From positions 1-7,298 of the forward strand of contig JAPKCE010000088.1 in assembly GCA_028823075.1 (NCBI GenBank): DNA of 7,298 bases, read 5' to 3'. Shown in pieces: positions 1 to 5,752 of this stretch. The notes below the pieces were generated by a model. The model was not told the DNA's origin. It made no database searches and was given only the letters and a program-made list of their open reading frames with translations. The DNA comes from Myxococcota bacterium (GTDB lineage Bacteria > Myxococcota > UBA4151). The position numbers and the translations under genes were made by a program. The first letter of the stretch is position 1; the number at the start of each line of letters is the position of its first letter.

Positions 1-137
1 CGAGCCTGGTCGGCAGTGCCCTGGGCGCGCTCGATCATGAGGCGCGCCCGATCGACGGCACGGGCGCGTAAGAGCCCTAACTGGGCTGCGCTCTCGACTT
101 CTGCTCGACGGATGATTCTGCTGCGACGATAACTCAT
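1..137 (-). CDS. N-terminal part of a probable second SctL/FliH-like T3SS protein (runs off left edge)
   Basis: Reverse-strand reading from the ATG at 137-135 is open to the window edge and gives 45 residues. They begin MSYRRSRIIRRAEVES and continue as an Ala/Arg/Glu-rich helix (LLRARAVDRARLMIERAQ). The pattern 'I-I-R-R-A-E-V-E-x-A', followed by LL and regularly spaced Ala/Arg, resembles the N-terminus of YscL/HrpE/SctL proteins: a conserved I/V-R-x-x-E/D segment leading into a long amphipathic helix. The ATG overlaps the stop of the upstream sctL as ATGA, so the two are probably translationally coupled; a GAGG lies about 10 bases upstream. In many T3SS operons sctL is followed by the ATPase gene sctN, and this N-terminus does not look like SctN. 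A second stator-type protein or another coiled-coil T3SS component such as SctO are the alternatives. The gene is certain; its family is a moderate inference because only 45 residues are visible. Confidence 0.6.
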   Translation of the reverse strand, partial: MSYRRSRIIRRAEVESAAQLGLLRARAVDRARLMIERAQGTADQA

Positions 138-670
138 CGGTCCATGCCCTCAAAAAGTGCGCCGAGTTGAGTTTCAAGGCCAACATCGAGTACGCCGGCG
201 TCTGTCTCAACCACGCAGCCGTCGATCGGCAAGCTGATGTCCTCACGGATCTCGATGGTTCGCGCGCGACCGAGAACAGCAACCAAACTGTCTCTGTTGT
301 TTTGCAGATGTTGGGCGCGATCAGGATGCACCCTCAAAAATATTTCGCGCCCGCGGCGCATGGCGCGCAAGCTGTGGCGGACCATCGCCAAAAATCCCTC
401 GGAACTGACAACCTCAGCGCGCAGCACCTCTTCGACCAAACTCTGCGCCGCTCCCTGGACGCGGCGGTCTGTGTCGCTGAACAGTTCGGCTTCCAATGCC
501 TCGACCTGGCGCATGGTATCGCCGGCGTCGCTGCGGCCCTGCTGATAGCCCTCCTCGGCAGCCAAGCGAACGCTTTCGGCAGCTCGCTCCTGAGCATCTT
601 CGACATGTTGAGCGACGCGAGCCCGCCCTTCTTGAGCCTGACCTTTTGCCGCTTTGACGATGCGCGCCAT
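134..670 (-). CDS. sctL: Type III secretion ATPase stator protein SctL (YscL/HrpE/FliH family)
   Basis: This encodes a 178-residue cytoplasmic protein, slightly shorter than typical YscL/FliH (about 200-230). Residues 1-60 are a charged Ala/Glu/Arg-rich helix containing the family's glycine motif EEGYQQG (residues 39-45). The C-terminal half has the SctL/FliH signature: Leu/Ala-rich helices, then a LRVHPDRAQHL-type segment, and near the end CVVETDAGVLDVGLETQL, matching the conserved 'xVETxxGxxDxxxxxQL' ending. Family members dimerise, bind the N-terminus of the SctN ATPase and link it to the SctK/SctQ sorting platform. I chose ATG 670 over TTG 673 because a GGGAG (678-682) lies 7 bases upstream of it. 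The start shares one base with the stop of the preceding gene (TGATG), and the stop overlaps the next start (ATGA), so this is a tight operon. Family assignment is confident; the exact start is slightly less so. Confidence 0.85.
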   Translation of the reverse strand: MARIVKAAKGQAQEGRARVAQHVEDAQERAAESVRLAAEEGYQQGRSDAGDTMRQVEALEAELFSDTDRRVQGAAQSLVEEVLRAEVVSSEGFLAMVRHSLRAMRRGREIFLRVHPDRAQHLQNNRDSLVAVLGRARTIEIREDISLPIDGCVVETDAGVLDVGLETQLGALFEGMDR

Positions 671-1569
671 CAACTCTCTCCCGCGAGCAGGTCGAGCTCA
701 CCGAGCAAGGTTTCGGCGAAACCCTCTTCTGGGACGCGTATTTTGTCAGCCATCATCTCCAACTCTTTCACCCAACGCCGTGGCAGGTAGAGAAACTGAC
801 TGCGTAAACAACCTTCCCAAGGCTCTTCGCTGAGTACATGCGCCAACTGCCAAAGTCCGGCGCGCAGATGCAGATCCTCCGGCTTCTGATCGGTACCAGC
901 GCCCCGACCCCAGAAGCGCTCAGCGCGCTCCATGCGCGTCTCGGGCTGCTGATCAGCAGCTCTGAGCTGTTCTTGAACGGCGCCGCGATGCTCTTCATCC
1001 ATAGAAGCTACAAAGCGCGCCAAGGCCGCTCGACCAACCCGATACAAACCGAGCGCAGCTTCGATTCTGCCCAAGGCTCGCAGGCGCCCTTCAAGGGCTA
1101 AGACATCGATGTGCCCGCCGCTTTTGAGGTCGGGAAGCAAGGCTTGAATACGACGGTCAAGCACATCGCGAGCGCGCACTAACCAGATTTGGTCAACACC
1201 ACTCATCGCCTTGCGGTCGGGCATCGCTTCGCGCACTTTGCGCGGCAACATTTTTATCACCTTACGGCGAACCGGCGTGGGCAAAAAGACTAAGGTGGAG
1301 GCTACCAAATAGGGCTCCTCCCCGCGCAGCGCCTCAACGATCCACGAGGGATCAATACCCTCTAGACCACGGCGCAAACGAGACGCAGCCAAACGGCGCG
1401 CTTCCCGAGCCGCAAAGGCGATGCGTTGCTCGCGCGGCAACTCAAGGATTTTTTCTACTCCCAGGCGCAGACTCTCTGCTCGTTCTGGCGCCAACATGTC
1501 GAGCATTTGGAGATTACCGCGGGTGCCTAAGGCCCAGGTTAGCGCCGCTTGACGCGCCGGATCGCTCAA
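670..1569 (-). CDS. T3SS sorting-platform protein in SctK position, FliG-like
   Basis: This encodes a 299-residue soluble protein, with no signal peptide or membrane segment, between sctJ and sctL. That is where sctK sits in Yersinia-type operons and fliG in flagellar operons. The N-terminal half reads like FliG. Residues 8-62 show AALTWALG, then a Leu-rich 'LDMLAPERAESL' helix and a second helix, as in the FliG N-domain. Residues 81-141 (ALRGEEPYLVASTLVFL, then KVIKMLP at 103-109) follow the FliG middle-domain pattern 'L..EHPQ..A..L..L.....A..VL..LP', with EEPY replacing EHPQ. The C-terminal half (about 150-299) shows no recognisable FliG torque domain. The expected role is an adaptor between the SctJ/SctD ring and the SctQ-SctL-SctN complex. 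The start is TTG at 1569-1567, overlapping the sctJ stop (TTGA) with no Shine-Dalgarno, implying reinitiation; the next Met (residue 22) also lacks one. Gene and T3SS context are confident. The FliG resemblance is my reading of motifs, and sctK is the name by position. Confidence 0.75.
   Translation of the reverse strand: MSDPARQAALTWALGTRGNLQMLDMLAPERAESLRLGVEKILELPREQRIAFAAREARRLAASRLRRGLEGIDPSWIVEALRGEEPYLVASTLVFLPTPVRRKVIKMLPRKVREAMPDRKAMSGVDQIWLVRARDVLDRRIQALLPDLKSGGHIDVLALEGRLRALGRIEAALGLYRVGRAALARFVASMDEEHRGAVQEQLRAADQQPETRMERAERFWGRGAGTDQKPEDLHLRAGLWQLAHVLSEEPWEGCLRSQFLYLPRRWVKELEMMADKIRVPEEGFAETLLGELDLLAGES
678..682 (-). promoter_or_regulatory. Ribosome binding site deciding the sctL start
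   Basis: GGGAG on the minus strand, inside the end of the preceding gene, lies 7 bases before ATG 670 but only 4 before the in-frame TTG at 673. It therefore favours the ATG. It also gives SctL an independent initiation site, unlike the preceding gene, which has none. Confidence 0.55.
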
Positions 1570-2345
1570 ACTGCCGTTTGGCGACGGCGCAACAGCACCA
1601 CCCCGAGCCCCATCAGGCTCAACAAAGACACGCCGAGCAAACCAAAGACAACCGTGCGAAAGCGACCGCGGCTGCTCGGATGCACGCGCACCCCGAGAAA
1701 ACTAACCGTCGGGTCGCCTTTGATCTCTTCAAAAACGTCGGCGATAGCTGGTCGTGCGATCACAACAACATCATTAGCGCTCAAACCGGGTACCGCAGCG
1801 GCCACCAAAGATTTGCAGTCGCCGGTCTCGAGGGGCGGCTTCTCCCCGGCTTCTGCTGTCACCAAATAACGATAAACGACCGACGCCGTCGCGCGCTTCT
1901 CGGCGGCATCCGGGTCGCGCATCGGATCCTCGTCAGGCAACACCACAGTGACATGAGCATCGGCAACGCCAGGGACCATGCGCAGCTTTGTCTCCACCTC
2001 ACCCGAGAGAGCGGCGATGAGACGAGCGCGCTCCTGCATGGCCGTCGGGATCAAGCCCGGATCAGCAGAAAAGGTTTCGGACATGCCTGCACTTTCGCGC
2101 CTCGGCATATCTCGGGACACCAGCAAGCGGCGCGCCTTGGCGGCCTCGCCGCTGCGAACCTTGATAGCAAAAGTTGGTTTGCGCGCTTTGGGGTCACGCA
2201 GCTTGACCGCTTCGATCCCAGCGTTCTCAAGCAAAACCTGAATCTGAATAGCTTGGCGCTCACTAAGGTTATGCTGCACCACCTCGGTCGAACACGCCGT
2301 GCCGAGCATCATCATCATCAACACTAAGCAGCGAAAAAGACTCAC
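1566..2345 (-). CDS. sctJ: Type III secretion inner-membrane ring lipoprotein SctJ (YscJ/PrgK/FliF family)
   Basis: This encodes a 259-residue protein, the usual YscJ length. It has an N-terminal signal peptide with a Met-rich core (MMMM at 10-13) and a lipobox-like LGTAC ending at Cys18, so it should be a lipoprotein anchored in the periplasmic leaflet of the inner membrane. Ring domain 1 spans about 20-85 (LSERQAIQIQVLLENAGIEA, then an alpha-beta fold). A linker with the family motif MPRRESAGMSETF and GLIPTAMQERAR (80-108) leads into ring domain 2, with the hallmark GVADAHVTVVLP at 126-137. A C-terminal transmembrane helix (about 231-252) is followed by only seven cytoplasmic residues. SctJ forms the 24-subunit inner ring around the export gate with SctD. 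The GTG start is supported by AAGAGGAG (2353-2360) 7 bases upstream. It is the first gene of the leftward operon, with no sctI visible upstream. Very confident. Confidence 0.93.
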   Translation of the reverse strand: MSLFRCLVLMMMMLGTACSTEVVQHNLSERQAIQIQVLLENAGIEAVKLRDPKARKPTFAIKVRSGEAAKARRLLVSRDMPRRESAGMSETFSADPGLIPTAMQERARLIAALSGEVETKLRMVPGVADAHVTVVLPDEDPMRDPDAAEKRATASVVYRYLVTAEAGEKPPLETGDCKSLVAAAVPGLSANDVVVIARPAIADVFEEIKGDPTVSFLGVRVHPSSRGRFRTVVFGLLGVSLLSLMGLGVVLLRRRQTAV

Positions 2346-2352
2346 GTCGGCT

Positions 2353-2360
2353 CTCCTCTT
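2353..2360 (-). promoter_or_regulatory. Strong ribosome binding site of sctJ
   Basis: The minus strand reads AAGAGGAG followed by 7 bases and GTG. This fixes the non-ATG start of sctJ at 2345 and gives the first gene of the operon the best Shine-Dalgarno of the four. Confidence 0.7.
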
Positions 2361-2486
2361 GCCGCCTAGGTAAACGCTAATGCGCCGGCAAGTCTACCGG
2401 GCTCAAAAAGCTCATCGCTAAAGGACCTTCTGCCAACTGAGTTTTTGGTACCGGTCTGGGCAAAGGGCCGCTAGGGAGAAGCCCTC

Positions 2487-2492
2487 AAGGAG
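2487..2492 (+). promoter_or_regulatory. Ribosome binding site of rimO
   Basis: AAGGAG lies 6 bases before the ATG at 2499, an almost ideal Shine-Dalgarno and spacing. It fixes the rimO start. Confidence 0.75.
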
Positions 2493-2498
2493 CCCGCT

Positions 2499-3887
2499 AT
2501 GATCCCAGATCGCAACGTTCATTTTGTCAGTTTAGGCTGTCCGAAAAATCGAGTTGATGCGGAACACATGCTGGCCATCCTTGGGGTTCAGGGCTGGCAG
2601 GCAGTCGATGATCCCGAGCGTGCCGAAGCGATCGTCGTCAACACCTGCGCTTTTATCGAAGCGAGCAAAGAAGAAAGCGTCGACGCCATTTTGGACATGG
2701 CTCAGTTTAAAAATAGCGGGCGATGCAAAGCATTGGTGGTGAGCGGGTGTCTAGCGCAACGCTACGCCGACCAACTCGCTGAAGAGATGCCCGAAGTGGA
2801 TTACTTTTTGGGCACCGCCGAATACGCAAAAATCGGCGAAGTACTGGCTCGTGCCGCAGGCATGCCAAGGCGCATCGTCTCGGACCCCGACTTTGTAGCC
2901 ACCTCGGCAGTACCTCGGGTCAACTCCATGCCGCGCCATACAGCCTATCTAAAAATCGCCGAAGGCTGTTCGAATAAATGCGCCTTTTGCATCATCCCCA
3001 CCCTGCGCGGCCTGCAAAACAGTCGCGAGATCGACGATCTTGTGATCGAAGCCAAGCGGCTCGCTAACAGCGGCGTGCGAGAACTCATTTTAGTGGCGCA
3101 AGACCTCACCGCCTACGGTGTCGACCTCCCAGGGCGCCCCCAATTGCACGACCTAGTAGCCCAGCTCGCCGAAATCGAAGGTTTATCGTGGATTCGTCTG
3201 ATGTACGCCTACCCGCGCAACATTAAAGAGCCGTTGCTCGAGTTGATGCGCGACCACCCGAAGGTGTTGCCGTATTTAGATATGCCGATTCAGCATATCG
3301 ATGGCGCCATGCTCAAACGCATGAAACGCGCCACCCAGCCCGAAAAAATCCGCAGCATCTTGCACCGACTCAAAGCCGAAGTGCCTGGGCTCACCATGCG
3401 CACCACTTTTATCGTCGGTTACCCAGGTGAAACAGAAGAAGAATTCCAGGCGCTCTACGACTTCGTAGAGGAGATGGAATTCCAGCGCGTCGGCGTGTTT
3501 CGCTACAGCCAAGAAGAGGGGACGCCAGCCGCTCTTCTCGACGGTCAGGTGAGCGAAAAAATCAAAGCCGATCGGCAAGCCGCCATCATGGAACTTCAGG
3601 CAGGTATTCATGAGCGGCACAACAAAGCCCTTATCGGTAGATGCATCGAGGTCCTAGTCGACGGTGTCAGCGACGAAACCGAACTGTTGCTGCAAGGTCG
3701 TTCCAACGGCCAAGCCCCGGAAATCGACGGCATCACCTACATCAACGACGGTTGGGCCGAGCCCGGCGATTTGGTGCGACTTCGCATCGATGAAGTCCAT
3801 GGCTACGATCTGGTCGGCGGAATCGAAGAAGTGATTCGACCTGCCGCAAAAGGTGTCGAGACCAAAGGGCTCGAAATCCTAGGCTAA
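2499..3887 (+). CDS. rimO: Ribosomal protein S12 (Asp) methylthiotransferase RimO
   Basis: This encodes a 462-residue radical-SAM enzyme that adds a methylthio group to the beta-carbon of a conserved aspartate (Asp88 in E. coli numbering) of ribosomal protein S12. The N-terminal UPF0004 domain begins VHFVSLGCPKNRVDAE and carries the three Cys that bind the auxiliary 4Fe-4S cluster: C14, C50 (in VNTCAFIEASKEES) and C84 (in SGCLAQRY). The radical-SAM motif CSNKCAFC supplies C157, C161 and C164 for the second cluster. A TRAM domain follows at about 375-445. The 'SLGCPKN.VD.E' and 'NTC.FI..A..ES' wording and the length favour RimO over the tRNA enzyme MiaB. All six cluster cysteines are present, so it should be active. 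It runs divergently from the T3SS operon; the next gene follows after a 67-base gap. Very confident. Confidence 0.96.
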   Translation: MIPDRNVHFVSLGCPKNRVDAEHMLAILGVQGWQAVDDPERAEAIVVNTCAFIEASKEESVDAILDMAQFKNSGRCKALVVSGCLAQRYADQLAEEMPEVDYFLGTAEYAKIGEVLARAAGMPRRIVSDPDFVATSAVPRVNSMPRHTAYLKIAEGCSNKCAFCIIPTLRGLQNSREIDDLVIEAKRLANSGVRELILVAQDLTAYGVDLPGRPQLHDLVAQLAEIEGLSWIRLMYAYPRNIKEPLLELMRDHPKVLPYLDMPIQHIDGAMLKRMKRATQPEKIRSILHRLKAEVPGLTMRTTFIVGYPGETEEEFQALYDFVEEMEFQRVGVFRYSQEEGTPAALLDGQVSEKIKADRQAAIMELQAGIHERHNKALIGRCIEVLVDGVSDETELLLQGRSNGQAPEIDGITYINDGWAEPGDLVRLRIDEVHGYDLVGGIEEVIRPAAKGVETKGLEILG

Positions 3888-3942
3888 GGCGAGAGGGGCT
3901 TTTCTCCTCCCCCACTTTTGTCCATGTTCCAGCCCGGCCTAC

Positions 3943-3949
3943 AAAAGGA
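3943..3949 (+). promoter_or_regulatory. Ribosome binding site deciding the start of the solenoid/cNMP gene
   Basis: AAAAGGA abuts or overlaps the first possible ATG (3949) but lies 5 bases before the second in-frame ATG (3955), which is the normal spacing. The second ATG is therefore the likelier start. Confidence 0.55.
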
Positions 3950-3954
3950 TGAAC

Positions 3955-5208
3955 ATGAACAGTCACGACGCCGACGAGCTACGCATCACCGAATCGCATC
4001 TCGCGGCCAATAGGCTCGATGCGGCCATCGATCATTATTCGAAGAGCCGCACCGACTTGGGCTATCTGCTGATCGAGCGCACAGGGCGAGAAAAGGAACG
4101 CCTCGGTAAACTGGCGACTATGTTTTACAAGGCGCGTCACTTTCGCTTGGTGGCCGAATGCTTTGAGCAACTGACCGATTACGCTCGCTCCGGACAGATG
4201 TACGAAAAGGCGGGCGACCCGGCCAACGCCGCCGAGATGTATTGGCGCGCCAAGGTCTTTGCCCGGGCTGCCATCTGCTACGAAGCGAGCGGCAGCTTTA
4301 CCAAAGCCGGTGAATTATGGCTGCGCCTCGATAACAAACTCAAAGCTGGCATGGCCTTTGAGCGCGCCGGCGAAATCTTTCGCGCTGGCGAATGTTTGCT
4401 GGCTGCCGGCCGCTCAGATCGCGCCATCCCCTTGCTGCAAAAAGTTCCCCCTGAAGACTTTAGTTTTCGCAGCGCCTGCTTGCTCGCAGCCCGCGGCCTG
4501 CACGAGGCACAGATGAGCGGTCTAGCGATTCGGCGCTTGCAGATGGGCATTAATAACGCGCCGATTGAAGAGGGCAACGCCGATCTCTTCCTCGAACTCG
4601 CAGTCATTTACATGGACGGCCAAGATTTCGCTGCGGCTACGCTCGCGCTAGAGCAATTAGCGAGCTGGAATTTGAGCTATAAAGACGTCGCGACTCGCCT
4701 CAAGACGTGCGTCTCCGGAGGCAGCAAAAAACCGCCTTCTCGCCCCGAGGTCACTCAAGAAGAATTCGACAACGACCGAGTTCGTGCTGGCATTGGCGTG
4801 TTGCAGCAACACCCGCTGCTGGCCGGTCTAAACTTGCCGCAGATGCGCGTGCTCTACGACGCTTTCGATAGGCAGCGCATCCCCAAGGGAGAGGTGCTGA
4901 TCGAGGCGGGCAGCCCGAACCATAAACTGTATGTGCTCATTCAAGGCACAGCCAGCGTTCACAGCAATCACGGTGACGTGCTGGCAGAGCTCGGCGCCGG
5001 GTCCTGGTTTGGCGAAATGGCCCTGGTTGACGACGGCCCGGCATCCGCCAAAGTGCGCTCCGCCACGGCGCTTGCCGTGCTCAGCATCGAACACGACGAC
5101 TTTTCCCACCTCCTTGAAACCCACCCCAATTTGGCCGCCGGCTTCTACCGGCACTTCGCCGGCGAATTGGCGCGCCGCCTGCGCGCTGCCAACGAAAGGC
5201 AACCCTAA
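3955..5208 (+). CDS. Helical-repeat protein with C-terminal cyclic-nucleotide-binding-type domain
   Basis: This encodes a 417-residue protein without signal peptide or membrane segments, so probably cytoplasmic. Residues about 10-260 are TPR-like alpha-solenoid repeats: repeated 'A..Y..AG....A...Y' units such as GQMYEKAGDPANAAEMYWRA, AAICYEASGSFTKAGELW and AGECLLAAGRSDRAIPLL. A Ser/Lys/Pro-rich linker near 255-265 leads to a cNMP-binding beta-roll at about 288-410, with 'IPKGEVLIEAGSPNHKLYVLIQG' and FGEMALVDDGP. Glu354 of the FGE motif is present. The usual phosphate-contacting arginine in the 'GPR.A' position is Ala363 (GPASAKVRSAT), though Arg368 lies nearby. There is no helix-turn-helix, so it is not a Crp/Fnr transcription factor; it is more likely a scaffold or regulatory subunit with a divergent or structural ligand pocket. 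ATG 3955 was chosen over 3949 by RBS spacing. The stop overlaps the next start (TAATG). Domains are confident; the function is unknown. Confidence 0.85.
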   Translation: MNSHDADELRITESHLAANRLDAAIDHYSKSRTDLGYLLIERTGREKERLGKLATMFYKARHFRLVAECFEQLTDYARSGQMYEKAGDPANAAEMYWRAKVFARAAICYEASGSFTKAGELWLRLDNKLKAGMAFERAGEIFRAGECLLAAGRSDRAIPLLQKVPPEDFSFRSACLLAARGLHEAQMSGLAIRRLQMGINNAPIEEGNADLFLELAVIYMDGQDFAAATLALEQLASWNLSYKDVATRLKTCVSGGSKKPPSRPEVTQEEFDNDRVRAGIGVLQQHPLLAGLNLPQMRVLYDAFDRQRIPKGEVLIEAGSPNHKLYVLIQGTASVHSNHGDVLAELGAGSWFGEMALVDDGPASAKVRSATALAVLSIEHDDFSHLLETHPNLAAGFYRHFAGELARRLRAANERQP

Positions 5209-5690
5209 TGCGCAGCGCTGATGAATGGTTCGATGCCTACGGCGAGAGTCACCAAAACCCAACCAACGAGGTGATTCATTGGATTTGCGTTCCGGCCATC
5301 GTCTTTGCGACCTTAGGACTGCTGTGGTGCGTCCCGCTTCCCTTTGCAGAACTCGTCTTCGGCGCTGACCTTGCCGCGTTCGCAAACCTGGGCACCCTAA
5401 CAATGATCGGCTTACTGTTCGGCTTTTACGCTCGGCTCAGCCTCAATATTGCGGCGTTTATGCTGCTCTTCACGGCGCTTTGTGTTTGGGGCATTTTGGC
5501 GCTCGAAGACTCGTCGTTTTCGCTGCTCTGGACTTGTGTGATCATCTTCACCGTCGCCTGGATCGGTCAATTCATCGGACATCATATCGAGGGCAAAAAA
5601 CCTAGTTTCCTTGAGGACTTACAGTTTCTTTTTGTAGGGCCCGCCTGGTTGGTTCACATTATCTTCAAACGACTCGGGCTGCCCTATTAG
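5208..5690 (+). CDS. DUF962 / Mpo1-like membrane protein
   Basis: This encodes a 160-residue integral membrane protein of the DUF962 family, whose yeast member Mpo1 is an Fe(II)-dependent dioxygenase in alpha-oxidation of 2-hydroxy fatty acids. The N-terminus has the family pattern EWFDAYGESHQNPTNEVIHW with His15, Asn20 and His24. A second conserved block, QFIGHHIEGKKPSF (121-134), contains His125/His126, and GPAWLVH follows. These histidines are the expected metal ligands. Hydrophobic segments lie at about 22-42, 61-75, 79-99, 104-122 and 139-152, giving four or five membrane passes. The start shares one base with the stop of the solenoid/cNMP gene (TAATG), with AAAGG (5195-5199) upstream, so the two are probably translated together. 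Family assignment is confident. Activity on a hydroxy fatty acid is extrapolated from yeast; the bacterial substrate is not known to me. Confidence 0.85.
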   Translation: MRSADEWFDAYGESHQNPTNEVIHWICVPAIVFATLGLLWCVPLPFAELVFGADLAAFANLGTLTMIGLLFGFYARLSLNIAAFMLLFTALCVWGILALEDSSFSLLWTCVIIFTVAWIGQFIGHHIEGKKPSFLEDLQFLFVGPAWLVHIIFKRLGLPY

Positions 5691-5723
5691 GAAAGCTGTT
5701 TTACCAAGGCGCTAATCTGGGTA

Positions 5724-5736
5724 TGGGCTTCGCCCA
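5724..5736 (+). other. Small GC-rich hairpin before the ABC transporter gene
   Basis: TGGGC-TTC-GCCCA forms a perfect 5-bp stem with a three-base loop in the 62-base gap between the DUF962 gene and the ABC ATPase gene. No T-run follows, so it is not a typical terminator. It ends 3 bases before the AGGAG ribosome binding site (5740-5744) and may only be chance structure. Confidence 0.3.
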
Positions 5737-5752
5737 GTCAGGAGCAGCGTTT

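Larger units (their letters stand above)
2346..2498. promoter_or_regulatory. Divergent intergenic region between sctJ and rimO
   Basis: These 153 bases separate two outward-facing genes, so they should hold the promoters for both the T3SS operon and rimO. Apart from the two ribosome binding sites I see no strong -35/-10 pair in either direction. The best leftward candidate is TTGAGC then CATTAG about 18 bases on, and it is weak. A short ACCGG...CCGGT pair lies about 50 bases apart, too short to call an operator. The regulatory role is inferred from gene orientation only. Confidence 0.4.

Noticed and set aside
671..673. TTG at 673 as the sctL start
   Set aside because: It is directly followed by ATG 670, which has better spacing (7 bases) from the GGGAG site.
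167..790. Long plus-strand open frame (207 codons) opposite sctL
   Set aside because: It lies antisense to sctL and the end of the preceding gene, whose products have clear T3SS family motifs and overlap-linked starts. The antisense product is low-complexity and matches no family I know.
1578..2327. Long plus-strand open frame (249 codons) opposite sctJ
   Set aside because: The sense strand encodes an unmistakable SctJ with a good RBS. The antisense product is His/Gln/Arg-rich, typical of a shadow frame.
2430..2450. Sigma-54-like promoter for the T3SS operon (TTGGCAG...TTTAGC on the minus strand)
   Set aside because: The GG and GC elements are about 14 bases apart instead of the required 10, so it does not fit a -24/-12 promoter.
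2499..3887. MiaB (tRNA methylthiotransferase) as the identity of the radical-SAM gene
   Set aside because: The SLGCPKNRVDAE and VNTCAFIEASKEES wording is RimO-type; MiaB proteins have a differently worded N-terminal cluster region.
3888..3925. Possible terminator after rimO (GAGAGGGG ... CTCCTCCCC then ACTTTTG)
   Set aside because: The arms pair only imperfectly (about four contiguous pairs) and the T-run is four bases and offset, so I do not call a rho-independent terminator.
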